DNA of 64,000 nt from DATFVA01 sp963711455 (GCA_963711455.1 CAVQEH010000006.1:1-64000); one strand, 5' to 3'; positions 1-8,635 are shown, counted from the first letter of the stretch. Translations and numbers: made by a program. Notes: generated from the letters alone by a model not told the origin.

Positions 1-869
1 ATGAAGTTTTCATAATAACCACAGAATGCTTTACCTGTATACGCAGGGTCAAGTAGTATTCCTGTTTCCATAAAAAATTTATTTATCAGTTTAAGCTTGT
101 CATTATTAATTTTTTTGTAACCTTCCTCAGAATGCCCGTTTAGAATTATGAGGCTATCCGGATTAATTTCGTTTTTTAAATTAAAATCAAGAACAGTTCC
201 TTCGGCAAGTTGTAAAATCTTTTTTCTGATTACTTCTTCAGAATAAAGAACATTAACTGCATAGACTTTTATTTTAAGGTTATGCCGTGCTAAACCGGTT
301 AATATCCCTGCTGCAGTTCCGCCTGTTCCGGCTGCCACTAAAATTCCATCTATATTATTCAGATCAACCTGTTTACTTAGTTCATCAACGAAAGAAATGT
401 AGCCCCAGATTCCGAGAGTTGTTGAACCGCCTTCAGGAATTACATACACATGTTTGCCTTTGCCTGATAGGATTTCACTTTCTTCCTGCATAATTTCATT
501 AACAAAATCATAGTTCTTTTTATTCATAAAGAATATTTCTGCTCCTGTCAGCTTATCGAGGAATAAGTTGCCATCAGAATTTGATTTGTCATTTCCCCAT
601 AAAAATAATTTTGTTTTGATTCCTATTTGCGCAGCAGCTATTGCAGTTGCTCTTGCGTGGTTTGATTGTTCACCACCACACGTAAAAATGTATTCTGCTT
701 TCTCTTTCTTTGCCTGATATAATAAATATTCAAGCTTACGAACTTTATTCCCGGATAATTCAACGCCGGTCATGTCATCTCTCTTAATAAAGAATTTTCT
801 TCCCTCAAATTCTATCTCCTTAACAGGTGTTGGAATGTTTGCCAGGTTTAATTTGCCGGGATATTTCAT
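1..869 (-). CDS. PLP-dependent D-cysteine desulfhydrase / ACC deaminase-like enzyme (partial)
   Basis: Fold-type II pyridoxal-phosphate enzyme. Members of this family deaminate 1-aminocyclopropane-1-carboxylate or desulfurate D-cysteine. The reading frame starts at ATG 869-867 and runs off the window edge, so 289 residues are visible and perhaps 30-50 C-terminal residues are missing. Near the N-terminus lies the expected PLP lysine in GNKVRKLEY, followed by the substrate loop CGGEQSNHAR and later the glycine-rich phosphate loop AAGTGGTAAG. The NHAR form of the loop favours a D-cysteine desulfhydrase over true ACC deaminase, but substrate cannot be settled from sequence. The start overlaps the kdsB stop as ATGA, so it is probably translated together with kdsB. 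Confidence 0.8.
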   Translation of the reverse strand, partial: MKYPGKLNLANIPTPVKEIEFEGRKFFIKRDDMTGVELSGNKVRKLEYLLYQAKKEKAEYIFTCGGEQSNHARATAIAAAQIGIKTKLFLWGNDKSNSDGNLFLDKLTGAEIFFMNKKNYDFVNEIMQEESEILSGKGKHVYVIPEGGSTTLGIWGYISFVDELSKQVDLNNIDGILVAAGTGGTAAGILTGLARHNLKIKVYAVNVLYSEEVIRKKILQLAEGTVLDFNLKNEINPDSLIILNGHSEEGYKKINNDKLKLINKFFMETGILLDPAYTGKAFCGYYENF

Positions 870-1627
870 TCTTTTTCTCTCTGTAATCTTGAATAATACA
901 AACGTGCACGTTTCAGGTCTTCAGGAGTATCAACTGCAAGACTTTCGAAAGTAGTAACCACAACCTTTATCTTGAAACTGTTCTCAAGCATACGTAATTG
1001 TTCGAGCTTTTCAATTTGTTCAAGGTCAGTTGGTTCAAGATTTGTAAATTTTAGAAGGGATTCTTTCCGATAAACGTACAACCCGATATGCTTATAAATG
1101 TCTGCTTTAGTTATCCTATCGAACATAGTTTTAGCATCGCGTACAAAAGGAATCGGTGAACGGGAGAAATAAAGAGCGAAGTTATTATAATCGAAGACAA
1201 CCTTGGTGACTGCCGGAGATTTTAATTCTTCTACAGTCTCAATTTTTTTTGCAAGAGTTGAAACATTGACTGAAAGGTCGAATAACAATGGTTCAATCGC
1301 CTGGTCGATCATTATTCCTTTAATGAATGGTTCGTCTCCCTGAATGTTTACAATTATTTCTGCTTCCGGAAGCTGCTTTGCAACAAATGCAATTCTATCA
1401 GAACCTGTGGCAATATCCTTCGGAGTAATAAATACTTTTGCACCGAAACTTCTGGAAACCTCGGCTACTTTTTCATCATCGGTTGCTATAAATATTTCAT
1501 GCAGGAGCCTGGAAGATTTTGAACTTTCATAAGTATGCTGAATCATTGGTTTGCCGCCGATGTCTGCAAGAGGTTTTCCCATTAAACGGGTTGAAGCAAA
1601 ACGTGCAGGAATAATACCAACTATCAT
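866..1627 (-). CDS. kdsB: 3-deoxy-manno-octulosonate cytidylyltransferase (CMP-Kdo synthetase)
   Basis: Activates Kdo with CTP to CMP-Kdo in the cytoplasm, for transfer to lipid A. At 253 residues it has the usual family length. It shows the N-terminal nucleotide-binding signature IPARFASTRLMGKPLADI, a central NIQGDEP motif typical of KdsB, and the FSRSPIPF segment around the active site. It lies 16 bp downstream of the acyltransferase gene and overlaps the next gene by 4 bp, so it belongs to the minus-strand cluster. Other Kdo genes (kdsA, kdsD) are in a separate plus-strand operon at 18-21 kb, which supports the assignment. Confidence 0.95.
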   Translation of the reverse strand: MIVGIIPARFASTRLMGKPLADIGGKPMIQHTYESSKSSRLLHEIFIATDDEKVAEVSRSFGAKVFITPKDIATGSDRIAFVAKQLPEAEIIVNIQGDEPFIKGIMIDQAIEPLLFDLSVNVSTLAKKIETVEELKSPAVTKVVFDYNNFALYFSRSPIPFVRDAKTMFDRITKADIYKHIGLYVYRKESLLKFTNLEPTDLEQIEKLEQLRMLENSFKIKVVVTTFESLAVDTPEDLKRARLYYSRLQREKE

Positions 1628-1643
1628 TAGTTCTCTCTAATGT

Positions 1644-2372
1644 TCAGGTGTTGTGTTCACCCTGAATTGCATTTTTGTAATAATTAGCAGATATAATATC
1701 CCTTACTTTTGCCATAAGTTCAAGCTCATCGCTTCTTGTTTCAATATTTGTTGTCTGAATAGGTTTGCTGAAGAAAACATTTATAGTTCCCTTGTTAATT
1801 TTTAGTGAACCTTTCGGAAGAAGCTTATCCGAATCACGAATAGTAACAGGAATGATAGGATAATTAACCTGGCTTGCAAGATGAAATGCACCTCTTTTAA
1901 ATTGCTGAAGCTCTCCGTTTTTACTCCTTGTGCCTTCGGGAAATAATATCATAGAAACAGATTTCTTTTTCATTTTCTGCCGGGCTTTGTGAATGCTCTT
2001 TAAAGCTTTTTCAGCGTTGCTTCTATCAATCATTATATGCGGACCCGTTAAAAGCTGCCAGCCAAATAAAGGAATTCTTGAAAGTTCCTTTTTAAAAATG
2101 AATCCTGCTTTTACCGGAAGAGTATATTGAAGTGCAACTATATCAAACTGACTTATATGATTGGAAACAAAAATAAATGGTCCTTCCCGGTTTATATTTT
2201 CTATACCATGTGTTTTAACCTTTACCCTGCTTATAAATAATATACCCGCACCAAAAAGTTTTGTTACAATTTTATAGGAATTGTACGATCTGTCAATTAA
2301 GCCTGAGATTAAAGCAAGTGTGGAAATAATGATTGTATAGAGAACAATAAAAAATATTTTTATGTAAAACAA
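1644..2372 (-). CDS. plsC: 1-acyl-sn-glycerol-3-phosphate acyltransferase (PlsC-like)
   Basis: Membrane-bound glycerolipid acyltransferase that makes phosphatidic acid or transfers an acyl chain to a related lipid acceptor. The HX4D catalytic motif is seen as NHISQFD (His72, Asp77 from the chosen start), and the acceptor motif as FPEGTRS. A hydrophobic segment covers residues 4-24. I chose TTG 2372-2370, giving 242 residues, because GAGGAG stands eight bases upstream. The longer frame from 2483 would read about 100 bp into the M48 gene and adds residues unlike the family. The ribosome site lies inside the last codons of the M48 gene, so the two are probably coupled. Confidence 0.85.
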   Translation of the reverse strand: MFYIKIFFIVLYTIIISTLALISGLIDRSYNSYKIVTKLFGAGILFISRVKVKTHGIENINREGPFIFVSNHISQFDIVALQYTLPVKAGFIFKKELSRIPLFGWQLLTGPHIMIDRSNAEKALKSIHKARQKMKKKSVSMILFPEGTRSKNGELQQFKRGAFHLASQVNYPIIPVTIRDSDKLLPKGSLKINKGTINVFFSKPIQTTNIETRSDELELMAKVRDIISANYYKNAIQGEHNT

Positions 2373-2374
2373 TC

Positions 2375-3508
2375 TTAAGTCTCCTCGGGACTCAGATTTT
2401 CCATTGGAATGCCGTATTGAATTATATACCTGCGAATAGCATTTACTCGTTTTGTAATTGAAGGATGACTGTAAAAAAACCATTCTACAAAAGGATGTGG
2501 GTTTTTATCAGCAAGATTTTGTTCAGTCAGCTTGTTTAATGTCGAAATAAATGCCGCAGGTTTATTGGTTGCAGAAACTGCATACTCATCAGCTTCATAT
2601 TCAAATTTCCTGGAAAGTATATTAGTTAAAGGTGTTTCAATTAAACCTATAAGCATTGCCCAAACAGATAATATAGGTAAAGCGGCAATCTCCTGTATCC
2701 GGTTAAATCCAAACCAGCTTAGTGAAATTTTATATAGAATTGATATTATGAAAAGTGTCCCAAAACTCGCGGCAGTTCCGATAATAATATTTTTTATAAT
2801 ATGTTTTTTTTTATAATGTCCAAGCTCGTGTGCAATTACGGTTTCAATTTCATTTTTTCCATAATTATCGAGAAGTGTATCTCCAAGTAAAATTCTTTTT
2901 GATTTCCCCAGCCCGGTAAAAGCTGCGTTAGCTTTCTTCGTATTTTTGCTCATGTTGAATTTAAAAACATTTTCAACTTTGATCCCGGCATCTTCAGCGA
3001 GCCTTGTTATTTCTCCTTTTAGTCCAACATCCTCTAACGGCGTAATCTTGTAAAAAAGCGGAAGAATAATTACAGGAATCAGTCGTGCAAATATAACTGA
3101 TATGATAAAAAGGAGGATAGCAAACGGGAACCACCAGAGTGAACCGAATTTATTCAATATAAAATAAAAGAGAAGCAGGATAGGCACACCTATTACCAAA
3201 GAAATGATCAGACCTTTTAAATTTTCAAATATCCATTTGCCGAATGTTTGATTGGATAGATTATTTTTATGTTCAAGATAAAAATCTTTATAATAATTTA
3301 ATGGAGCAAAGAGGATTATTCCCGCAAGTCCGGTAAGAAGAACGAACATGATGAAAAGTTCATAGCTGTTAGAAAAATAGTTCTGTAAATAATGTTCCAG
3401 ATTTAAACTGTAATGAAAATAAACGAATGCAACAATTAATAAAAAACCCGCAACACTTTTAAAGATTCCGATTCCAAGTTTTATATTGTTATATTTTTTT
3501 GAATCCAA
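2375..3508 (-). CDS. M48 family zinc metalloprotease (STE24/CAAX endopeptidase type)
   Basis: Integral-membrane zinc endopeptidase. The zinc motif HELGH is at residues 227-231, with the downstream glutamate ligand likely in FEYEADEYA. Several hydrophobic segments lie in the N-terminal 150 residues and two more follow the zinc motif. This is the layout of STE24-type enzymes, which are larger than HtpX; the 377-residue length agrees. The start is TTG 3508-3506, with no better ATG in the early hydrophobic part. It is the first gene of the minus-strand cluster that continues with plsC, kdsB and the PLP enzyme. A role in envelope protein quality control is inference. Confidence 0.88.
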   Translation of the reverse strand: MDSKKYNNIKLGIGIFKSVAGFLLIVAFVYFHYSLNLEHYLQNYFSNSYELFIMFVLLTGLAGIILFAPLNYYKDFYLEHKNNLSNQTFGKWIFENLKGLIISLVIGVPILLLFYFILNKFGSLWWFPFAILLFIISVIFARLIPVIILPLFYKITPLEDVGLKGEITRLAEDAGIKVENVFKFNMSKNTKKANAAFTGLGKSKRILLGDTLLDNYGKNEIETVIAHELGHYKKKHIIKNIIIGTAASFGTLFIISILYKISLSWFGFNRIQEIAALPILSVWAMLIGLIETPLTNILSRKFEYEADEYAVSATNKPAAFISTLNKLTEQNLADKNPHPFVEWFFYSHPSITKRVNAIRRYIIQYGIPMENLSPEET

Positions 3509-3575
3509 AGGAATGCCTTGGTGTAATAAAATCTATTTTTAACAGCATAATCAGTCCACAAAAGTTGTTTAAAAT

Positions 3576-3606
3576 ACAAAAAGCTCCGTTAATATTTAAC
3601 AGAGCT
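3576..3606 (-). terminator. Rho-independent terminator of the YHS-domain gene
   Basis: Read on the minus strand, AGCTCTGTTAA and TTAACGGAGCT form an 11-bp stem (one G-T pair) with a 3-nt loop, followed by a short T run. It lies 21 bp after the stop of the YHS gene and before the M48 gene, so it separates the two transcription units. Confidence 0.8.
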
Positions 3607-3627
3607 GAGTTTAAAAAGTGTTAATGT

Positions 3628-3984
3628 CTATTGATGCTCTTCCTTTTTAACTTTAACAATTGATTTTCCATCTTCGCTTAACCTCCCTGTATATTTCTCT
3701 GGATCGGCTTTAAACTTTTTCAAACATTTATTGCAGCAGAATGCATAAGTTTTTCCGTTGTAAGTAAATGTTTTCGACCGATCAATTTCTTCTCCCGATA
3801 CCGGACATACAGAATTAAATGGTTTTCCTTCCTCAACCTGCTGAGTTGAGGCATTAGTAATTTCTTTCTGAACTTCTGCCGCTGAATCTTTTTTCTCAGC
3901 CTTTTCTTTTTCCTGGGCATATATACTATTTGTTAAACTTAATCCGATAATAAGTATGAATATTGCAAATAGAAATTGCTTCAT
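3628..3984 (-). CDS. secreted YHS-domain protein (putative metal binding)
   Basis: Small exported protein of 118 residues. Residues 1-23 form a signal peptide ending near IYAQ, then comes a charged Lys/Glu-rich linker and a YHS-type domain. Its cysteines appear as CPVSGEEI and, after the FTYNGKTYAFCC core, CCNKCLKKF, followed by the usual FKADPEKY end. YHS domains are linked to heavy-metal binding and copper handling; the metal here is not known. The gene stands alone, with its own terminator downstream and an IS element upstream in the opposite direction. Confidence 0.8.
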   Translation of the reverse strand: MKQFLFAIFILIIGLSLTNSIYAQEKEKAEKKDSAAEVQKEITNASTQQVEEGKPFNSVCPVSGEEIDRSKTFTYNGKTYAFCCNKCLKKFKADPEKYTGRLSEDGKSIVKVKKEEHQ

Positions 3985-4117
3985 ATTCTTTCCTTTTCTT
4001 TTATAATTGATTGTAATCTTAAAAGTTAACCTATTGATTTTACTTCCACTTACAAAGAGTAAAATTTATGACCGCTGCTTGGAAATGTATCTGAAATAAG
4101 TGAAATTGTTTTTATTA

Positions 4118-4139
4118 AGTCAAAGGTCAAAAGTCAAAC
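4118..4139. repeat. short AAGTCAAA-type tandem repeat
   Basis: Three near-identical units of the kind AGTCAAA/GGTCAAA stand in a row just outside the left end of the first IS. They are too short to assign a function and may be a simple-sequence spacer. Confidence 0.4.
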
Positions 4140-4227
4140 TATAGTGTACCCCCAAAACTGGACAAAAAAATAATATGATTTAATGTGGATCTTTATAAAA
4201 TAAATATATAAATAAGGAGCCACGAAA

Positions 4228-4518
4228 ATGTCTAAATCCAGAAAAACATTCAGTAATGAATTCAAAGCGAAAGTAGCTTTAGAAGCAATAAAAGGTTATA
4301 AGAGTCTAACTGAGCTTTCAAAGGAATACCAGGTACATCCAAATTTAATTGGAAACTGGAAGAAAGAAGTACTGAAAAACTTACCCTTGCTTTTTGATAA
4401 TAAAAGAGGACCCAAAAGAGAACCAAATTCAGAGTTGATAGATCAGTTGTATAAGCAGATCGGTCAACAACATGTAGAACTGGAGTGGCTTAAAAAAAAA
4501 TTTAATTCTCTCGGTTGA
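4228..4518 (+). CDS. IS3-family transposase OrfA (element A)
   Basis: Helix-turn-helix protein of 96 residues that binds the IS ends. The N-terminus KTFSNEFKAKVALEAIKGY and the motif YQVHPNLIGNWKKE are typical of IS3-group OrfA. A leucine-zipper-like region near the C-terminus runs up to WLKKKFNSLG. The frame ends after a run of nine A (4492-4500), the likely site where ribosome or RNA polymerase slippage joins OrfA to OrfB. Confidence 0.88.
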   Translation: MSKSRKTFSNEFKAKVALEAIKGYKSLTELSKEYQVHPNLIGNWKKEVLKNLPLLFDNKRGPKREPNSELIDQLYKQIGQQHVELEWLKKKFNSLG

Positions 4519-4579
4519 TGAAAAACGAACGCTGATAGAACCAGATAATAAATTTATAAGGATATATCAGCAATGTTCT

Positions 4580-5347
4580 TTGATAAAATTGTCTGACTCA
4601 AGTTATTATTATCATCCGCTGGAAATAACGGAAGAAGAACTTGAGATAATGAACCTGATAGATAAAATATATACCGGGCATCCATTTTTGGGAGTAAGAA
4701 AAATAACAGATGCATTAAGAAAACAAGGAAATTTTTACAACCACAAAAGGATATACAGGCTGATGAGAATTATGGGCATAGAAGCACTTACGCAGAAAAA
4801 GAAATTGAGTAAGCCAGGTAAAGATCATCTTGTTTATCCTTATCTGTTGAGAAATGTAAGAACAACAGAAACCAATCAGGTATGGTCGAGCGATATTACG
4901 TATTTGCCAATATATAAAGGCTATGCTTACCTGGTTGCGGTTATCGATTGGTTTAGTCGCTATATTCTAAGCTGGTCATTATCAAATAGTCTTGATGTCT
5001 ATTTTTGTTTGGAAGCTTTATGCAAGGCATTACAAAAAGGAAAACCCAAAATATTTAATACTGATCAAGGCAGTCAGTTTACCAGTAAAAAATTTACTGA
5101 AACAGTTATTGGAAATAATATTATGATGAGTATGGATTCTAAAGGCAGAGCTTTAGATAATATTTACATCGAACGTTTCTGGAGAAGTTTAAAATATGAA
5201 GACATATACCTAAACGACTATCAATCAATTCCTGAGCTTAATAGTAGACTTATGAATTATTTTAATTTTTACAATAATGAGAGAAGTCATCAGTCATTAG
5301 GATATAAAACTCCAGCTGAAGTGTATTTTTCATTAGGAAGGAACTAA
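4580..5347 (+). CDS. IS3-family transposase OrfB, DDE integrase domain (element A)
   Basis: Catalytic half of the transposase. The three acidic residues are seen in SSDITYLP, NTDQGSQF and IERFWRSLKYE. The first in-frame start is a weak TTG at 4580, but the open frame reaches back through ILSVDEKRTLIEPDNK to the A9 run, so the working product is probably an OrfAB fusion. The OrfB frame is +1 relative to OrfA, not the -1 usual in this family. Skipping one A, or adding two, at the A9 run would restore the fusion. The C-terminus YNNERSHQSLGYKTPAE is intact. Confidence 0.85.
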   Translation: MIKLSDSSYYYHPLEITEEELEIMNLIDKIYTGHPFLGVRKITDALRKQGNFYNHKRIYRLMRIMGIEALTQKKKLSKPGKDHLVYPYLLRNVRTTETNQVWSSDITYLPIYKGYAYLVAVIDWFSRYILSWSLSNSLDVYFCLEALCKALQKGKPKIFNTDQGSQFTSKKFTETVIGNNIMMSMDSKGRALDNIYIERFWRSLKYEDIYLNDYQSIPELNSRLMNYFNFYNNERSHQSLGYKTPAEVYFSLGRN

Positions 5348-5411
5348 ATTATTTTGTTAATTAATACCACCTTAAATTATTGAAAATTCTGCCCAAAGGA
5401 TGGGGTACACT

Positions 5412-5535
5412 GTCAACATCAAAGCATTCCAACAATTTAACCCGTCTTTAACAATGTCTTGGTTACATACGACCATTAAACAATTCAAGAATAGAACAAT
5501 TGGCTCTGCGCTCTGCCCAACAATTGTTATGAATC
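5412..5535. other. orphan segment between two IS elements
   Basis: About 124 bp between the right end of element A and the first recognisable part of element B. Open frames cross it in both directions, but neither protein resembles a known family. It holds a tandem CTCTGCG/CTCTGC and an imperfect hairpin around two CAATTG sites. It may be a remnant of older host DNA or another mobile element; I see no gene in it. Confidence 0.4.
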
Positions 5536-5555
5536 GTACCCCTCCTTGGGATTCA

Positions 5556-5783
5556 GGCAGATCAGTAGAGAAAATAGCTTCAGAATTGGGAATAAGCAGT
5601 AATACATTGTTTAACTGGAAGAAACAATACCTGGAGGACAGCCAGAATGCATTCCCTGGGAAAGGAAAAATGAAGCCAGAGGGAGAAGAGCTAAGGCAGA
5701 AGGATAAAGAGATAGCAATGCTGAAAATGGAGCGAGACATTTTAAAAAAAGCCATCGCATATTTTGCAAAGGTAGACAAGTGA
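5556..5783 (+). pseudogene. truncated IS3-family transposase OrfA (element B)
   Basis: Genuine OrfA similarity begins abruptly at GRSVEKIASELGISSN, the second helix of the HTH, and continues to the coiled-coil end MLKMERDILKKAIAYF. The upstream part of the open frame (from 5400) reads through the end of element A and the orphan segment, so it is not transposase. The first HTH helix is missing, so DNA binding is probably lost. The A7G run at 5744-5751 is the classic IS3 site for -1 frameshifting into OrfB, and it is preserved. Confidence 0.75.
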
Positions 5784-6700
5784 AATATCGGTTCATTAAG
5801 GAGCATTATAAGCAGTACAGCGTATCAATGCTGTGCAAGGTGCTGGAAGTAAACAGAACCGGGTATTATTATTGGCAGAAAAGAAAAACAGCAGGCTGGA
5901 GGATTGCAGAGATTAAATTATTAAGGGAAATCAGGCAATTCCACCAGGGCAGTAAAAACAGGTATGGAGTACGAAATATACACCAGTGTTTTATAAAAGC
6001 AGGCAGAAGGATAAACAGGAAACGAGTATACAGGATAATGAGAAAATACGGCATACACTCAATAACAAAAAGAAAATTTAAGGTAACCACAAAGCAGAGA
6101 GGAAAGGGTAATTATTCTGAGAACCTGCTGAAGGGAAAATTTGAGGCAAGCAGAGCAAATGAAATATGGACCTCGGATATCACCTATATCCGGACAACCG
6201 AGGGGTGGTTATACCTGGCAGTAGTAATGGATATATTTACACGGAAAATAGTAGGTTGGTCATTGTCAGAGAGAATAAATGCAGAGATAGTCAGAGATGC
6301 ATTAACAATGGCCATAAGGAATCAAAAGCCTCCAAGAGGTGTAATCTTTCACTCAGATCGTGGAAGTCAGTATAAGAGCAAATTGGTAAGGGATTTATTA
6401 GCAGATTGTGGTTTCCTACAGTCGATGAGCAGCACCGGGAACTGTTATGATAATGCGATTACAGAATCATTTTTCAGCACATTAAAAAAGGAATTGGTTT
6501 ATCAGAGAAGATTTTATACCAGAGACCAGGCAAGAACTGAGATCTTTGAATACATTGAGATTTATTATAATCGGCAAAGACAGCATTCAGCTTTAGAGTA
6601 TTTAAGTCCTTTTGAATTTGAAATGAAAAATTTAATTAAAAACAAAAAAGAAGAAATATTAATTAATAATAATCAGGGAGTTGCTTATCTTTGTGTATAG
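5780..6700 (+). CDS. IS3-family transposase OrfB, DDE integrase domain (element B)
   Basis: 306-residue catalytic transposase subunit in the -1 frame of OrfA. Its GTG start overlaps the OrfA stop as GTGA. The N-terminal region (YSVSMLCKVLEVNRTGYYYW) is typical of the IS3 family. The integrase core shows the three acidic residues in TSDITYIR, HSDRGSQY and NAITESFFSTLKKE. The C-terminal QRQHSALEYLSPFEFE segment is also present. It seems full length, but with OrfA truncated the element is probably not autonomous. Confidence 0.9.
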   Translation: MKYRFIKEHYKQYSVSMLCKVLEVNRTGYYYWQKRKTAGWRIAEIKLLREIRQFHQGSKNRYGVRNIHQCFIKAGRRINRKRVYRIMRKYGIHSITKRKFKVTTKQRGKGNYSENLLKGKFEASRANEIWTSDITYIRTTEGWLYLAVVMDIFTRKIVGWSLSERINAEIVRDALTMAIRNQKPPRGVIFHSDRGSQYKSKLVRDLLADCGFLQSMSSTGNCYDNAITESFFSTLKKELVYQRRFYTRDQARTEIFEYIEIYYNRQRQHSALEYLSPFEFEMKNLIKNKKEEILINNNQGVAYLCV

Positions 6701-6877
6701 TTTGGAGGGTACAGTTCAATCGTGTAGTCGTCCCCCTGTAGAAATTGTTTACACAGTAATTTGGCAATCAATATCAAAGTCAATTTTATTGTTCAATTAA
6801 ATTCATTTCTTTAGTCGCGATTAAGAGATCATACCAATTTTATTTAAATTTACACATTGAATTTTATGGTTGTATGA

Positions 6878-7813
6878 ATGGGAATTATAGAAACAAAGGA
6901 ACTGACTAAAGTTTATTCTTCAGGTGCTAAAGGAGTACTGGCTTTGTCCAACTTCAATCTGTCTCTTGAAAAAGGAACTATCTTTGGGCTGCTCGGACCT
7001 AACGGTGCCGGGAAAACTACTCTTATAAAAATTTTACTAAGTATAATTTTCCCGACTTCAGGTCAGGCTTTTGTTTTGGATCATCCGCTTGCAGATTATA
7101 ATATTAAAAACAGAATAGGATATTTGCCTGAAAACCACCGTTACCCAAATTATTTAACCGGTGGAGAAGTGCTTAAATTTTTCGGAAGGTTAAGCGGACT
7201 CGACGGGTTAACACTTGAAAAGAAAATTGATGAGCTTCTGGAAATAATGAAGCTTACAAAATGGAAAAAGGCAAAAGTCAAAAATTATTCAAAAGGAATG
7301 ATGCAGAGGCTTGGATTGGCACAGGCAATGATAAACGAACCCGAATTAATTTTTCTTGATGAGCCAACCGATGGTGTCGATCCTATCGGCAGAAAAGAGA
7401 TAAGAGATATTCTTCTTGAATTAAAATCTCAATCGAAAACCATTTTTCTCAACAGCCATTTGCTATCTGAAGTCGAACTTATTACAGACAGGGTTGCAAT
7501 CTTAAATAAAGGAAAATTAATAAGAGAAGGAACAGTAAGAGAACTTACAGAGAAGAAGGAGGAATACAGGCTAACTGTTGAAATTAATTCTACTGATTTT
7601 AAAATGCCTGCCGATTACAATGGAGTCAGCATCACCTTTATTAATGAAAATTCATATATCATTAAAGCGTCAGATACAATTCAATTAAACCGGTTTATAG
7701 ATTATCTCAGGCAGAATAATATCCTTATATCGGGAGTAGTAAAAGAGAAAAGTTCACTCGAAGATATGTTTATCTCTCTTATACAGGAAGCTGAAAGGGG
7801 TTCGGCGAAATGA
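6878..7813 (+). CDS. ABC-2 type transporter ATP-binding protein
   Basis: 311-residue ATPase with Walker A GPNGAGKTT (residues 40-48), signature YSKGMMQRLG, Walker B LIFLDEPTDGVD and switch histidine in NSHLLSEVE. The C-terminal 80 residues after the ATPase domain fit the NosF/CcmA-like exporter ATPases, which carry a short extension. It overlaps the permease gene by 4 bp (ATGA), so the two form one exporter. The substrate is unknown. The IS elements end about 165 bp upstream, so they may have altered its promoter region. Confidence 0.9.
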   Translation: MGIIETKELTKVYSSGAKGVLALSNFNLSLEKGTIFGLLGPNGAGKTTLIKILLSIIFPTSGQAFVLDHPLADYNIKNRIGYLPENHRYPNYLTGGEVLKFFGRLSGLDGLTLEKKIDELLEIMKLTKWKKAKVKNYSKGMMQRLGLAQAMINEPELIFLDEPTDGVDPIGRKEIRDILLELKSQSKTIFLNSHLLSEVELITDRVAILNKGKLIREGTVRELTEKKEEYRLTVEINSTDFKMPADYNGVSITFINENSYIIKASDTIQLNRFIDYLRQNNILISGVVKEKSSLEDMFISLIQEAERGSAK

Positions 7814-8634
7814 GAAATATTTATCTGATAGTACGGTTTACTCTTAAAGAAGCAATGGCAAGAAAGGTTTTTCTTTTCTTTGCAGGAGTTTCTATACTGG
7901 CAATTTTGGTAACTGTTTTGATTCTGAGCATTGTTGATACTCAATCGATTATTTCCAATATCGGAAATAATGCAGGTAAAGATTTTGTTTTAGCACATAT
8001 AGTTTCAACTCTTGAAATAATGATTATCGCACCTCTTACAGGGCTGTGTCTGCTGCTTGCAATTTTTGCAAGCTCAAGCTTTGTTCCTAATATGCTGGAG
8101 AAAGGGAATATCGATCTCCTGTTAAGCAAGCCTGTTTCAAGAGATCAGCTTCTCTGGGGAAAATTTTTGGGCGGAACGCTTGTCGTTTTTCTGAATATAG
8201 CATTCCTGGTTCTTGGTATCTGGTGCATTATTTCGATAAAATTTTCTTATTGGGATCCAACATTTCTATGGTCTGTTCTTATTATAACTTTTACATTTGC
8301 TGTGCTGTATTCCCTCATTGTGCTTTGTGGAATTCTTACACGCGGTTCAATGCTTGGAATGATGCTGGCATATTTTATTTTTCTGGTCCTCAGCCCGGTT
8401 CTGGCGCTTGCAAATGACAAAGCAGACCTATTCATTAAAAGCGATGCAGTAAAAGAAATTGTTAAAGGCATTTATTATTTGATTCCCAAAACCTCCGAGC
8501 TTATGGGCAAAATGGTTACCGATCTTGCAACAGGAAAAGGAATTGGCGATTTTCAGCCTTTAATAAGCTCATTCTTATTTTTAATTTTGATGATGATTTT
8601 AAGCATTGTTTCATTCAGGAAAAAAGATTTTTAG
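7810..8634 (+). CDS. ABC-2 type transporter permease
   Basis: Hydrophobic 274-residue protein with about six membrane segments. After the first segment it contains MLEKGNIDLLLSKPVSRDQ, the cytoplasmic loop typical of NosY/ABC-2 type permeases, where SKPVSR contacts the ATPase. Translation is coupled to the ATPase gene by ATGA overlap, and the lipoprotein gene starts one base after its stop. The three probably form one operon. Its specific cargo cannot be deduced. Confidence 0.85.
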   Translation: MRNIYLIVRFTLKEAMARKVFLFFAGVSILAILVTVLILSIVDTQSIISNIGNNAGKDFVLAHIVSTLEIMIIAPLTGLCLLLAIFASSSFVPNMLEKGNIDLLLSKPVSRDQLLWGKFLGGTLVVFLNIAFLVLGIWCIISIKFSYWDPTFLWSVLIITFTFAVLYSLIVLCGILTRGSMLGMMLAYFIFLVLSPVLALANDKADLFIKSDAVKEIVKGIYYLIPKTSELMGKMVTDLATGKGIGDFQPLISSFLFLILMMILSIVSFRKKDF

Positions 8635-8635
8635 G

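Larger units (their letters stand above)
4143..5411 (+). mobile_element. IS3-family insertion sequence A
   Basis: About 1.27 kb with two transposase frames. The left end AGTGTACCCCCAAAACTGG and the right end, which on the minus strand reads AGTGTACCCCATCCTTTGGG, share a 10-bp perfect outer repeat and partial similarity further in, as expected for IS3-family terminal inverted repeats. No convincing target duplication flanks these ends. The right flank is instead a short orphan segment followed by a second IS3-type element, so the original insertion site has probably been rearranged. Confidence 0.8.
5536..6713 (+). mobile_element. IS3-family insertion sequence B (5' part deleted)
   Basis: The right end reads, on the minus strand, TGTACCCTCCAAA. 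At 5536 a similar GTACCCCTCC may be the left end. Between this and the recognisable OrfA sequence only about ten bases remain, where an intact element would hold a leader and the first 25-30 codons of OrfA. The left part of the element has therefore been deleted or rebuilt. The right part, including all of OrfB, looks intact. Confidence 0.65.

Noticed and set aside
287..954. Two plus-strand open frames in the first kilobase
   Set aside because: They are antisense to a PLP enzyme and kdsB, whose motifs are clear on the minus strand.
5400..5560. Open frame upstream of the second orfA, read as N-terminal transposase sequence
   Set aside because: It crosses the right end of element A and an orphan segment. 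The peptide has no HTH pattern; transposase similarity starts only near 5556.
5372..5806. Minus-strand open frame of 144 codons across the IS junction
   Set aside because: It spans two IS parts and the antisense of orfA, and shows no family features.
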